A stretch of 64,000 nucleotides of DNA from Diphasiastrum complanatum (GCA_029204225.1 CM055107.1:29661410-29725409); one strand, 5' to 3'. Shown: positions 42,720 to 54,145, counted from the first letter of the stretch. A program made the numbers and translations. Notes: generated from the sequence alone by a model not told the origin.

Positions 42720-44930
42720 TCCAGTATGTCTTGTGACATTCAACCTTGAAGTCGCCAACTCCTAAAACATTGAGAATTCCTCCATCCATATGGTCCTTGA
42801 TGATCCTAGGATAAGATGTCCTTGAGAATATCCATGATAATATATCATGATCCTCCTTCAGTACCTGTCCAAAGAACTAATCAAATTTAGTTTACTATGA
42901 ATTAATACTATCCACTGAATCTAATGTAATAATGAGGCTAGTTACTTGAAACGCTGCCAACCACCATATATCATTTTCGGACTGGACACTGAATCTGAAA
43001 TCTTCTTGGTCCACTGTTTGTGATAGTGCACCATTCGTGAGAGTTATACTAACCATCTCCATCTTCTGCCCTTTCACAATTTCTGACTCATCTAACTAAA
43101 GTACTATGATTATTTTGCCATTCACCCTTTCAAAGGTTATATCATAGAATGTGACGATGTATCTCATCAAGTAATTTGGATCAACAAATAAGTTGTTTGA
43201 TGAATTATAGGATATTGATCTTCGACCAGTTTCATAAACCTCCTCAATCTGAAATGGAGTACCAATGTACCTATCTTTAATGTATCCCTCTCTTTTTTCA
43301 AGTGATATGACCTTGGGATTGGGACTTTTCTAATTCGAACTTGCTTAAAAGCTTCTCTAATAAGTTTAAATATTGTTGCATATGCTTCCCTGCTAATACC
43401 TGCAAAATCTATTGTCTTATCAAAGAAAATTCAATGTCCACCATCAAAGACTTTGTTATTTTGCACTTTACATTTGAACTCCTATTGTTCCATCATGATA
43501 CACTCAGTGGATTTGCCTGTCAATATTTAGCCCAATGACATTCCTAGTGAAGCATTGTCCTTAATATTTCGAGGAGATACTAATACAGATCTACGAAAAA
43601 AGAGATAGTTAGCATAATATCACCATAGTTGAAATAAATCCAAATGTCATTGATCAAGTTACAAAAATCAGAATATGCTTACTTGAATGCACGAATCCTT
43701 CTATTTCGATAAACTCCTTTTGAAAGCGTTTCAATATCCTTGCAACTTTGTCACTTTTGCTTCTTATTTCCAACCTTCTTCTTAGCCAATTTCACATCCT
43801 TCAGTAATTGTAAATTTTCAATTCAAATAGATTGTAAGATTGATTGCATTTGCTCTAGTTTTGATTTGATATCGATTGTTATCTTCTGTAATGATTCGTT
43901 ATTTCTTTTAAGTTGTTCATTTTCCTCTAAGGTCTTTTGGAGAAGACAATCTCTATTCTGACAGTAAGAGGATATTCGTATTAATGCACATTCTAAAACT
44001 GATTTCTATTCATATAAAGTTGTTTTCCATGGTTCTTCAATCTCTCACAATATCCTTGTAATCCAGTATGCCCATTGCATATCCATACAACTAAATGAGT
44101 TATTGAAGAGAATGTCGGATGTGTCAAAGTGCTTGGATCTTGAGGATATAATATTCCATCTGTTTAGAAATCCAAATTCTTCTTTCCTTCTGCCCTATAA
44201 CGAGAATGATTCTCAATAGATATTTGAATTCCTTTGCCTCCTCTTCTCTGCAAAACTGCCAAATCAGTAGGGATATCCAAATGTAGACGATACAATGTCG
44301 TCATTAGAAAAAACAATAAAGTATTCAAATGCATCAAAGTACTAAGAACAAATTTTTCAAAAAAAAAAAACAAAATACTCATCTTTGATTATATTACATA
44401 CTCTGTACCATCAATCCAATCTCCATGCTTTTCTACTTGATTCAAATTTGGAGATGGTGCTCATATTCTCATTCCAGTAGGTAGTTGGCGCTCATATTTC
44501 CATGGCGTTGATATTTGGAGATGGCGCTCATATTTTCATGCTTCATGACATACATAAACCATTTCCCTTTGTTCATGCTAGAAAACTACTTGTTTAATAG
44601 CACCGAAGGGAATGCATATTCATACATTTTTCTTTTTTCCCTGATTCAAATTTGGGGATGGCGACCATATTTTAGATCCAATGAGAAGATTGCCCTCTTC
44701 GTAACCAATGGAGAGAATGTATGTTCGAATTTAGACAAGTTAGACTGTGAACAGTTTAGAGTTCTTAACTGTGACTATAAACACTATGGTTAGATCATTG
44801 GGAGTTGGAGTGGCCTTGGGAGTGGTGGGGGCAAGCAAATAAACAATATTGTTTCTTTATTTTGATATTTTTTTTTATCCTACATGGCATTCCTTAAAGG
44901 GTCTCTTTTTATTTTGGATCTCCTCTAATG
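42720..44930 (-). pseudogene. Second copy of the unknown DNA-element gene, with right terminal repeat
   Basis: The minus strand repeats the gene at 18.4-20.98 kb: N-terminal LYRLHLDIPTDLAVLQRR, SRYRAEGKKNLDFWTDGILY (stop at the Trp), HPTFSSITHLVVWICNG, a coiled-coil region with stops, ISREAYATIFKLIREAF, VRIRKVPIPRSYHL, ISYNSSNNLFVDPNYL, LDESEIVKGQKMEMVSIT and FSVQSENDIWWLAAF. After an intron, LGVGDFKVE-type text follows, where the Copia at 42.7 kb cuts it off. The right end (minus strand from 44930) begins CATTAGAGGAG and then TGCCATGTAGGATA, matching the right end of copy A. The left end is missing. Confidence 0.6.
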
Positions 44931-45164
44931 AGGTCCAACCTACAAATTCAATCTACTATCAGTGGCAAGCCAACTGTTATCTTGCCTGACTTCACAAGTA
45001 TATAGGATTCACCTAACCTAAACCAAAAGGAATCATATGCACATAAATGCCTCTTCAAATTATTCCTACAAGATCAGGTTGAATCATAATGCAATAATAA
45101 ATCCAAACTATCTCACAAATCAAGCAAAATTGAACACAATCTTGACTAGAATTGCATTTATTTT
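44931..45164. other. Short unassigned spacer
   Basis: Lies between the terminal repeat of the DNA element and a Copia fragment. Nothing recognised. Confidence 0.3.
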
Positions 45165-45330
45165 AGCATCGAGAGAGACTTTGAAGGTGACAAATTGTAT
45201 CTTCACCAACAAAAATACACTCAAAAAATCATTGAAGACTTCAACATGCTCAAAATCAAAGGTGTGCATACTCCCATGATACTTGAAACAATACTGAGCA
45301 AGGCAGATTGTCCGCAGACTCTCGAGGAAG
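45165..45330 (+). pseudogene. Copia reverse-transcriptase fragment
   Basis: The plus strand reads IERDFEGDKLYLHQQKYTQK, IIEDFNMLKIKGVHTPM and ILSKADCPQTLEEE, the region after the YVDD motif of Copia reverse transcriptase. It is joined directly to the start of the ParB/methyltransferase remnant. Confidence 0.75.
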
Positions 45331-45344
45331 AGAGTCTCGTTCTA

Positions 45345-46600
45345 TTTTCATTCTGAACGAGACTATGATAAAGATTCGACTTTGCCAAGACGAGGCCATC
45401 AAAGCCTATTTTGATAAAGCTCTAGTTACTTTGGTGTGTAATTATAAAACATATTTTTATTCAAGTATGTCTATATTTGTTTCATGCTTAGCATAGTGGT
45501 TACTAAATATAAAATTCTTTGAACTTTTAGGTAAAAGCCTTTACTCATTATATTTTAAACTTGATTTTTGTCTCTGTCCAAAGCATGAAGCAATGCTTAA
45601 AAATGGTTCTAGCTGCTATTGCTGAGGGGAAAGATCCGATCTATTCATTATGGAGTTCAAATAGTGTATCTATTGGACTTCGCAAGCCTTCTTCTACCAC
45701 TGCTCAGGTCACAAAGCCCACCTCTGAAAATGTTGAGGATGAAAATGTAGTTGTCCCTCATCCCAAAAAATAGAGATCTCATAATATTTCTGAGTCTTCT
45801 CCCACTAGACCCAAGTCACGCCCAAAGACCATGGCTACACATCACCATAAGTCCATCCCATATGCTGAAAGCAAGAAAGCCGCCATCAAACCATCGATGT
45901 CTCTACTTGGTGCATCCATCTGCCCCTTACAAGATAGCTCTTAGCTTGCCAAATTAAGAGAAGATATTCATAAAACAAAAAAACAAAAATTAAAGAAACA
46001 ACTTTGATTTTAGATAAAAATCAGTGTGATAGGCCACCTGTAGACCCAATAACATGAGACAGGCCAATGGAAGTAAGAGAACCGGATGAAACACATGTAC
46101 ATAACTTAAAAATAAAATTTAAAGATCATACACAGGCCATAGTTACTCCTTTTGTTGTTTTGCTTGATTCCAACGAATGCAACGTTGTTGCAAATTTTGA
46201 TTTTTCTTTATTAGATTCATATCATTTTTTTGTTCTTAGGGGCATACACAGTTTACAAGCCCGGAAACAATTATCTCAAGAGTATCCCCATATTCCAACC
46301 TTTCGAACTGTGAGTGCTATTGCATTTGTTGGCCTGACAGTGGAAGAAGCCAAATTATTGGCTTGGGACCATAATATTGATCAGGACTATCGGATGAAGA
46401 TGACTGTGATACAAAGAATTTGATTTTTTCACAAAGAATACGTGAGAGTCTCCAAAGCAAGAGATGTGAATCAACTAGAGCTGAAAGCACTCTGTGTTCA
46501 AGAGATAGGCCTGCCTTTTGATTCGAAATATCCTACGCAGAGTCTTTTAAAATATGATAATTTTTTTCAGCTTGCTTTTCGTAGTGGCCAGGTAATTTTT
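45345..46600 (+). pseudogene. N-terminal half of a broken gene with a ParB-like domain
   Basis: Plus-strand coding blocks separated by stops and likely introns: IRLCQDEAIKAYFDKALVTL (45360-45430), then MKQCLKMVLAAIAEGKDPIYS and a Ser/Pro/Lys-rich linker (45580-45945). From about 46015 comes a domain with REPDETHVHNLKIKFKDH, TPFVVLLDS, FFVLRGIHSLQARKQLSQEY, VGLTVEEAKLLAWDHNIDQD and QRIXFFHKEYVR. The arrangement of a Val-rich strand, VLxGxHSxxAR and a following alpha-helical stretch resembles the ParB/sulfiredoxin-like N-terminal domain (GxHRxxA). This is inference from the motif, not a database match. The next domain downstream is a DNA methyltransferase. Several stops make it non-functional as it stands. 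Confidence 0.45.
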
Positions 46601-47109
46601 TTTGCTATGCTCGTCATGGAATGCTCTGGTCATCATATATGTTGTAATCCTGTTAAATTGTTTTTATCAGACTAAAATTTTGAACTCAATTTTAATACTC
46701 CCTAAATTCCTTATCAAGTAAATTATTTTTTTTTATTTTAGATGTGGGCCTTTGTTGAAAAATGACGAAAGAATTTCAAAGGTAATAGTCATAATCTAAA
46801 TATTTATTTTCATGTTATCTTTTGTAATAAAGTGATTTTCATGATTTTGTTGGATTTTTAATAATTGTACTTTTTAAATGCAAGCATAAATTATTTATGA
46901 AAGTTCAAGAAGCCCTTGTGACAGAGCTAAATTGTCAAGATTTCGAAGAGTGCCAGAGGCTTTATCCTCTGAGCAGCCAAAATGAATCTTTGAGTCCATT
47001 GGCACGGGGTGAGACATGGTATTTATTTTGGCCAAAGAGACATGGTATTTATTCGGCTGAAGAGACTCAAAGATTTATTTCGGCCAAAGAGACTCAAAGA
47101 TTTATTTTG

Positions 47110-47850
47110 GCCAAAGAGTCTATTGGCACGGGGTGAGACCATTGCGGAGGAGGATCCATTAGAGACCTACCTTCCCAAAAGTGTCGATGATCAATCATGC
47201 TTCTACTCGGTTGAGGAGGGCGATTGTAGAGAAATTTCAGAATTTTTAAACAAATTTTCATGTCAGGTACAAGCCCAATGTCAAGAACTCGGGGGGAGCA
47301 CGACTTTGCAATGAAATAGAAAACATAACCATCGGTTATTATTCTTTGGATGACAAACACTTCATTACAACACACAGCCCTGACGAAAAAATTTAAAAAT
47401 CCAATGACGGGTTCCATGGCTTGTCCCTACCAAAAGCCACAACAACTAATTAATCATTTAATTGATATTTTTTCACACCCAGTTGATTGGGTTTTGGATT
47501 TATTTAGCGGTAGCGGCACTACAAGCGCATGTGCTATTCAGAAAGACAGACATATTGCTGCAGTAGATTTAGATACTAATTTAGTTGATTTTGTAAAAAT
47601 GAGAATGAAATCTCTTTCAATTTTTCCAGATGAACTATCTGAGGTGGGAAAGAGTTTGGATAGCGAGGATACAGTGATTCCCTTGTCCAAGGAACCTCAG
47701 CCTCTTGCTAGCGGAAAAGTAGGCGACACAAGAGAATTTGCTGATGTTACGGTAGTCGAGGAAACTGTAGAAGAGGTGTCACTTGAAAGTATAGTGGCTA
47801 CTCAAGAAAAAGAAAAAGATGTAAATGACCTCGATGATTTTCGGGAATAA
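47110..47850 (+). pseudogene. DNA N4/N6 methyltransferase domain, bacterial type (partial)
   Basis: From about 47397 one open frame reads NPMTGSMACPYQKPQQLI, HPVDWVLDLFSGSGTTSACA and DRHIAAVDLDTNLVDFVKMR, then an acidic tail ending at 47850. QKPxxL is motif X, DLFSGSGTT is the AdoMet-binding motif I, and VDLD is motif II of amino-methyltransferases that modify adenine N6 or cytosine N4. The catalytic motif IV (DPPY/SPPY-like) should lie upstream. I did not find it in 46.75-47.39 kb, where an acidic block (IAEEDPLETYLPKSVDDQ) and frameshifts occur. Such enzymes are typical of bacteria and phages. A few plants, such as Marchantia, have N4-cytosine methyltransferases. Confidence 0.75.
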
Positions 47851-47869
47851 AAAATTATCTTTTGTTTTA

Positions 47870-48880
47870 AAGAATAATTACGTTTATATTTTTTGATGTA
47901 TTATGTTTTGAAATCTTTTTGATTGATTTAATATTCTTAAATTTGTTTTTTAATGATTTAAAATTAAGAATTTGAAATATTTTAAAAATTTTAACATTGA
48001 TAATGACTACCAAAAACTAAAATTGTAAAGATTTGTCAGGTTTATAATATTTTAATTTTGGATGTATCTTTATAATATTTTTTGTAAAAAAAAATAGTGC
48101 TAAAAATTTTAAGAAATGAAAAGATTTTTTTCAGGGTGGTTTAAAAATTTTCTCAAATCATTTAATCTCGATTATTGTAAAGTAATTTCATCTGCGTTTA
48201 TTTAATGTTTAAATATTTAATGAACTTATGTAAAAATTTTAAAACTTTCAAAAATATTGATAAAATTTTTTATCATAATTTAAAAAATATTTTTTTAATA
48301 CAAGAATTGTAATTTAAAGAGCTTTTAAAAATAATATTATTATCTAATATAAGCTAATTTTAAGGTATTTATGAAAATCTATTGACCAAATTTTTGTGGC
48401 TTGAATTATTTTCTTGCAAAATACAACATTTTTTTAACATTACAATATATTTATTTGAAGCATTTTAAATTTGAATACTTTTTAAAATAAATTAATAAAT
48501 TTAAAAAAAAAAATAGGTCTCCAAGTCATTTCTCTTTTTTTTTGTCATCATGTTGAAATAAAAGTTCTTAATATATTTCAAGAGTAAAAAAATTTGAAAA
48601 TAGAAAACTAATGGGCATTTTATAAAATGGCTATAAAAGAGCCAAATATTAACGGGAATCCTTTTCGGGTAATCTACAACATTACCCATTTGATATGCAA
48701 CGGTGTTTTTTAATGATACTAGTCAAGTACCACACAAACGATGGCTATCTCATCAAATCCATTCGAGGCCTAGTGATTAAGTCAGTCTCACAACTATTGT
48801 AGTACTTTCAGATGGTGGGAAACCTACAGATTTCTTCACAAATCCTCCACCGTTTGGTCGAATCCTAGTTGAAGTTTGAT
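47870..48880. other. Very AT-rich, no gene
   Basis: Long A/T-rich sequence after the methyltransferase stop. At 48681-48707 a 27-base block is identical to 55351-55377. On the minus strand it encodes the last residues (TPLHIKW) of the unknown protein at 55.31-55.74 kb. Confidence 0.5.
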
Positions 48881-48884
48881 AAGG

Positions 48885-49070
48885 AAACTATCCAAGCTTA
48901 TGATTGGTACAAAACGGTTTTGGGAGAGATGAAGAGAGCTATTAAATCCAATACCAAAAAGTAGTTCGTTGTTGGCTCTCTTCTCTCGTCATTGGCTACG
49001 TCCTACTTAGAAAGCAAGGTGTACGAGTTCAGACCTAGCCATCTACCTGCGTCAGTCGAGTCATCAAGGT
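48885..49070 (+). repeat. Coding-like repeat, copy 1 (GSLLSSLATSYLESKV)
   Basis: The plus strand reads AYDWYKTVLGEMKRAIKSN, a stop, then VGSLLSSLATSYLESKVYEF. A second copy with VGSLLSSLAAAYLENKVQGF is at about 49880-49945. I do not recognise the protein. It is probably part of a repeat family that also includes the 27-base block at 48681. Confidence 0.45.
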
Positions 49071-49870
49071 AGTACCTCACAAAGTCGACCATCGATTGTC
49101 CACATGAGTGTGGCAACAGTCATCGTGTCTTGAGTAAGAAATATGAGCATATCTTATTTTTGACCAATGTATAACCTTGTAAATTTTTAGAAATTATTTG
49201 ATATATCTCAATCAAACATTTTGTAATGTTAACATGTGATTTTTTATTGAACGAGGATGTTTTTGTAAGTGCTCACAATTGAAGATTTCGGTGAAGAAGA
49301 TTAAAAGCCATTGTGATGAGATATTTTGATGTGTCAATAGCTGGCAAGTTGTATAAAGGGCTCAAAAATTATTATAATGCCCAAAAAAGCTTTGAGAGAA
49401 AAAAAAAAATTCTTGCCAAAGAAACTTAAAAAGCATGAGAGGATAGTCAATTATCTTCTACAAGAGGGCAAAGTAGCAATGAAGAAAAATAATCGAAGTG
49501 GCATAGCATTGAATGACATAGAAGTTAGAAAGTGAAATATATTCACAACCAGGACATTTACATTTGAGACATATGGATTAAGACCCTAGACATTGAATTC
49601 TACATGATAAAAAATAATATGTTTTTTGTTTTGTTTTTTAATATGCTTTAATCATGCCGATGTACCGGAATTCTTTGCCCTATGCGTGTTCAGCAATTTG
49701 TGTTAGCAAAATATCTACTTTAATTATATTACACAATTTTATTTTTTTCTAGATCATACATTAGGCTTCAGATTATTTTCTAGTACAATGTAGGATGGAG
49801 AGGAAGGAGGAGTGAAGGAAAGGAGGAGAACGCAACAGCAATATTACATGTTTACGCAGTATCAAAAAGT
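49071..49870. other. Unassigned AT-rich sequence
   Basis: No gene or recognisable repeat. Confidence 0.3.
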
Positions 49871-49874
49871 TTAG

Positions 49875-49960
49875 ATTTGATGTTGGCTCTCTTTTGTCAT
49901 CCTTGGCCGCTGCGTATCTAGAAAATAAGGTTCAGGGGTTTCATGCTAACTTTGTGCTAC
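49875..49960 (+). repeat. Coding-like repeat, copy 2 (GSLLSSLAAAYLENKV)
   Basis: Same peptide pattern as 48980-49040 with conservative changes. It ends where a minus-strand Copia fragment begins. Confidence 0.45.
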
Positions 49961-49969
49961 GAACTTATG

Positions 49970-50230
49970 TTCTCGCACCAGCTACATCTTCTCACCAAGC
50001 ATCTTCTTCTCAGAGTCGTAGATGGATACGCAGCGAGATTGTTTCACCCCACTTGCTTCCTGCATCTCGTCATCGCACTCAGCAACCACATCGTCTACTG
50101 GACCGCTCTCTGCTGCCGAAAAACTCTGAGGTCTCCAGTAGACGATATTGCATCCAATCAATTGACTTACACTCAAAAAATTTCTTGACATTGAAGGAAC
50201 ATACAAGACATTTTGAAACTTTGCTCTCTT
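49970..50230 (-). pseudogene. Copia protease-region fragment
   Basis: The minus strand reads YVPSMSRNFLSVSQLI, the conserved stretch after the Copia protease, and then degrades into a Ser/Asp-rich frame. No active-site DSG is retained. Confidence 0.55.
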
Positions 50231-50279
50231 TCTTGATTCAAGCCAAATAGGAATGGTTCCTATCCCATGAATCTCACAT

Positions 50280-51000
50280 TTAGTGTGAAAAAACTAGCAA
50301 GTCACACGTGTGGGAAAACCACAAATGTGTCTATGACCTTCCCTAAGCTTTGTGATAGCGCCTGGATCTCATTTAGAGTGAAATTCACAATCTAATACTA
50401 GAATCCAAGGCTAGAACACAATCCATAATGCAAATAATACAAAGCAACTACATTTCACACGTGTGAGAAAGTACAATGAAAATATTACATGAGAAAAATC
50501 CCCTCCTCGAGTTAGAGGGAGTTTCACATTACAAGCTTAGTATTACAAAATCCAAATTGACACCAATTTGCTACAAAGCTTGATTCATCATCAAGAATAG
50601 TGAGGTTTCTCACTTACATATATAGGGAATGATGAAAACTTGTGGCAGGCATGCAACTACTTTTGTCCACATCTAAGGTCTAATCTACCAAAATAGTGAC
50701 ACATATCACTTTGCATGCATGTTTATCCACCTACATCTACCTACTTTCTACATGTGACAAATTCTACGCTGCTAATGTACAGATTTACTTGCATGTGTCA
50801 ACAGCAATTTTTGCATGCCTTGCATGTCACTTTGGACAACTAGGACTTTATGCATTCATGTTACCTTGAGTTTCTACTAGCCCAAATTTGGCCATTTCAT
50901 TATCTAAATCTACATGCATGTCACATATGACAACTAGAAATTAATGCATGTGATGTAGCTCGAGTTCCTACAAGGGTAATACTGAAAATTACATGTTGTA
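50280..51000 (-). repeat. Probable Copia LTR
   Basis: Contains CACACGTGTGGGAAA and CACACGTGTGAGAAA, CCTCCTCGAGTTAGAGGGAG and a TATATATG box on the minus strand near 50624-50632, a set of features shared with the presumed LTRs at 3.4-4.1 and 6.3-6.9 kb. Edges are not defined. Confidence 0.4.
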
Positions 51001-51261
51001 ACACTACATGCAAGATGAAAATCTTCATCAACCCCAGTAGTCAAGTTGGATGGCTTAAAAAGCTACCAAATTGACTTGAATATTTGAACTTGGAATATTC
51101 CAAGGTTGGTCCAATGTTGATGAAGTAATTTTTTTGTGTGGATTCTTTGTTTTGCATTTGCATTGAAGATCATCCAAAGAATCCATCATAGCAGCATCCT
51201 CACCATAACCATGATAAGATCTCTTTTGGAGAAACCTCTTGTTGATTCCACCAAATTGTCA
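51001..51261. other. Unassigned, possible LTR edge
   Basis: No gene recognised. TGATGAAG...CCAATGTTGATGAAG near 51100-51125 could be an LTR end. Confidence 0.25.
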
Positions 51262-51960
51262 CTATTCCAACATGCCTTCTCCATGCTTGATATTGATCTC
51301 GGATTTGAAAAGTCCATTTGCATGAAGATAGCTGCACCAAAAAAGTAGAAAATCAAGGCTTACATGTATCACAATGATCACCAAGATCATAGAGATTAAG
51401 ATCATTAGCATACTAGCTTGACTAGTCCATACACTATGAACTTTGTCCATAAAGGATCTAATCTTGAAATCAAACTCTAACTTGATCTCATTGAGGCTTA
51501 ATACTTTTTTAAGGGTATAAGTGTCCTCTTTGGATAATTCACTTAACCTCAAAAGAAGTTTACAATATGCCTCTTCACATGAAAGATCATGTTTCTCAAT
51601 ATGTTTGAGCTTGTTCTTATTCTTGCTCTTACAATATTCAAGAGTAAACTTTTGATAATAGCATATCTTGCCTTCTAGATGATTTGGAAATATAATTAAG
51701 TCATCAAAGACAAGAATTATTTCCAAACAAAAGACTTCATTCAAAACTAGAACAATCTTACTTAAACTCTGAGATGAACAAATCTCAACTAGACAAGATA
51801 ATACATCAAATAAAGAAAGAGAAACATACACAAGTGAGTATTTTTGAGTGAATACCACCTGAACTTTTTCTCTATTTTCCATGAATAAAGAACCACAAGG
51901 ACTCGGCCTTGTATAATGAAGATCTCCTTGAATACACATGTTAAGAATACTCCTCCTCAA
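51262..51960 (-). CDS. Unknown 232-residue reading frame at the end of a Copia relic
   Basis: The frame is open for 232 codons on the minus strand. Its first ~25 residues overlap, in another frame, the Copia integrase C-terminus, so the true start is doubtful. The rest has a hydrophobic stretch (SLFDVLSCLVEICSS), a Lys/Glu-rich helical region (KSKNKNKLKHIEKHD, LLRLSELSKEDTY) and a strong membrane segment near residues 183-213 (MLMILISMILVIIVIHV). I do not recognise it. It could be chance, LTR leader sequence, or an extra retrotransposon ORF such as the env-like frames of some plant elements. Confidence 0.25.
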   Translation of the reverse strand: MRRSILNMCIQGDLHYTRPSPCGSLFMENREKVQVVFTQKYSLVYVSLSLFDVLSCLVEICSSQSLSKIVLVLNEVFCLEIILVFDDLIIFPNHLEGKICYYQKFTLEYCKSKNKNKLKHIEKHDLSCEEAYCKLLLRLSELSKEDTYTLKKVLSLNEIKLEFDFKIRSFMDKVHSVWTSQASMLMILISMILVIIVIHVSLDFLLFWCSYLHANGLFKSEINIKHGEGMLE

Positions 51961-52400
51961 ACCTCGACCCCATCATAAGTTGACCATTCTTAATAGAAAT
52001 GACTTGTGATGCTCTTTGAGATACAATGATCTCGGCCCTTTTCAAGGTTGAAAATAGATCTTCATGAATAATAAAATCTCCATTCTCAAACACCTTTGTG
52101 ATAGATAATACGAAGACTTTATAGCCCTCCTTGGTGGATCAGCATCCAACCATGATCCATAAACTTGGATCTCCTTCCATCCTTGCTTCCAAGAGAACAC
52201 ATGCAAAGCAATAACTTTCAAGTATACTAAGGTACACAACCTTAGGCTTATAGGTGAACAAGTCTCCATATGGTGTATTTATTCCATCTTTATTTGTCAT
52301 TTGGTGAGAGGTACATACATTATAAGTCAATCTAGTGGTCTCAAGGCCACCAACATAAGCTGGGCTAAAAGACATATCGTACAACAAAAATTACACCATT
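51960..52400 (-). pseudogene. Copia integrase C-terminal fragment
   Basis: The minus strand reads NKDGINTPYGDLFTYKP, LESYCFACVLLEAR, EGYKVFVLSITKVFENGD and FIIHEDLFS. These match the NKTPYE...GYKVF...HED pattern of the Copia integrase C-terminal region. Frameshifted and stop-containing. It probably belongs with the Gag at 52.62-53.31 kb, the protease and integrase core having been lost. Confidence 0.7.
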
Positions 52401-52619
52401 TAATTACAAAAAGACATTGCGTAGTCAAAACTTACACCACTTATTTACAAAATAGAGTTCATTACATTTTGTATAGTAGATGACAATGGACGATTATAGT
52501 AATAGCTAATGAATAATTCATCTAAATGGGTCTCCATATTATTATTATTTTGTCACCATTTTGTTAGTGTTTATATAATAATACACTAGAAAGCTATGTC
52601 TTCTCTTGACTTGTCCTTG

Positions 52620-53310
52620 GTGAAGAGTGCTTTGTCATCTCCACCATCCTTCAATGAGAGTTTGTTGATCCTCAGCAACTTGTTCTCTTGCCTACTTTCT
52701 TCAACAATTAGAACTCCTTGAAGAGTCTCCATTGTTGGTAGCTCCTCCTTGATAGCATAAGATCGGACAATGTTTTCATACTCATTTCTTAATCCATTAA
52801 GGATTACTTGAACAAGTTCATTGTTCTTTAGAGTATCTTCTAATTTCTAAGTGTGAGCAATCTTGATGTGTTCTTTGCTTCATAAATTGTCCTAGGGATG
52901 TCCCAAGCCTCCTTGGCCGAGGTGCAAGAACTAGTCTCTCTTAACACTTCATTGGATACATTCATTTTGATAAAATGAAGAGCAATCTTGGATCTCTTCT
53001 TGAATGTTTGAGCTTCATTAGGAGCTTCAAGTTCAACTTCAATTCCTAATACAATGTCCATTACATCTTGAAGAACCAATAATGATTCCATTCTTATCTT
53101 CCAAATAGCATAGTTGGAAGATGTTAACCTCTCATCATGATCCAAGAGATATGAACCTATGGATGTCATGTTCTCTTTGAGAAATTTTTTAGTAATGACA
53201 AATAAATGGAATTGAATGTGTTGCTTCTCTCTCAACCTAGGATCTAACTTGAAATGTTGATCCAACCTATCGAAATTTTGCAACAAAATATGCGAGATCT
53301 TGCTCACAAC
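52620..53310 (-). pseudogene. Copia Gag
   Basis: The minus strand reads MTSIGSYLLDHDERLTSSNY, AIWKIRMESLLVLQDVMDIV, KIALHFIKMNVSNEVLRE and AKEAWDIPRTIYEAKNTS. After one stop it continues NELVQVILNGLRNEYENIV and LPTMETLQGVLIVEE. This is a nearly complete Gag (UBN2-like) without its zinc knuckle. The layout matches the Copia at 38.8 kb but the sequence is clearly a different family. Confidence 0.8.
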
Positions 53311-53718
53311 AAAGAATCAATCAATTTGAATTTGAATCTAGCCTTTATCTAATGATAAAGAACTTACAAGTTTGATGTCAACTTCTTCCATGCAACTGAA
53401 AAAACTCCAGGATCTCACATGCAACTCAAACACAACTCACTTGTGTGAAATGATGTGGCTATGACCTCACAAACTTGTTCAGAACAATTCTATCTATGAT
53501 TGACAACTCAGAAATGGATTTTGAATCAAACTAGCGAATTCTTGGATAAAATCAAAAGTGGCCACACAGGGTAGGCGACCTACCCACCCTACTTCAAGTG
53601 TTTACAACTCTTGCTAGGCTCATCATAATGATTTGAAACCAATTGCAATGGAAAGTAGACATCTCCTTGCCCTAATAATTGCATTTGTATCTCTTACTTA
53701 CCTCCACTAGGTTGCCTC

Positions 53719-53730
53719 CTATTGATGCCA
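53719..53730 (-). other. Copia primer-binding site (diverged)
   Basis: On the minus strand TTCCTCATCA is followed by TGGCATCAATAGG, close to the TGGTATCA site of Copia elements. It lies about 400 bases upstream of the minus-strand Gag start. Confidence 0.45.
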
Positions 53731-53879
53731 TGATGAGGAAGTACTTATACATAAAGTAAAAACTTGTAAAATGATTTTTCAAAGTGATTTTGTGACCTTT
53801 AAGAGACTAGATTTGAACACATCAAATATCTAAAAAGATCTACAAAAGATCTTGGGCACTTGCAAATCTCGTCAAAGAT

Positions 53880-54145
53880 GGATCGATTTTACATATCAAT
53901 CTTTTAAAAAAAAAAAGTATGTTCCTGTAATAACTGCAAACTCAAATTATACGTAAACGTAGAAAACAATACTTTTTTTTCATAAAAAAAAAAAAAGCTC
54001 CCTTGATATGGGAAATCGATTTTGGGTATCGAATTTGATACCCGGTATTGATTTCCCATATGAAGAGATGTTTTTTTTGTTTTTTTGTTTTTATTTCATA
54101 TTGGAAATCAATATGTGGTATCGATTTCACATATCGAGGGAGGTG
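53880..54145. repeat. AAATCGAT-rich hairpin region
   Basis: ATATGGGAAATC at 54006-54017 pairs with 54050-54061, and GGGTATC at 54024-54030 pairs with 54037-54043, so 56 bases fold into one two-step hairpin. Related ATCGATTT(C/T)(A/C)CATATC motifs lie at 53883-53900 and 54119-54137. AGTATGTTCCT...GCAAACTCAAAT near 53915 recurs near 54687. Confidence 0.8.

Noticed and set aside
42895-43077. Isolated small gene
   Set aside because: It is part of the larger decayed DNA-element gene, as shown by alignment to the copy at 19.34-19.47 kb.
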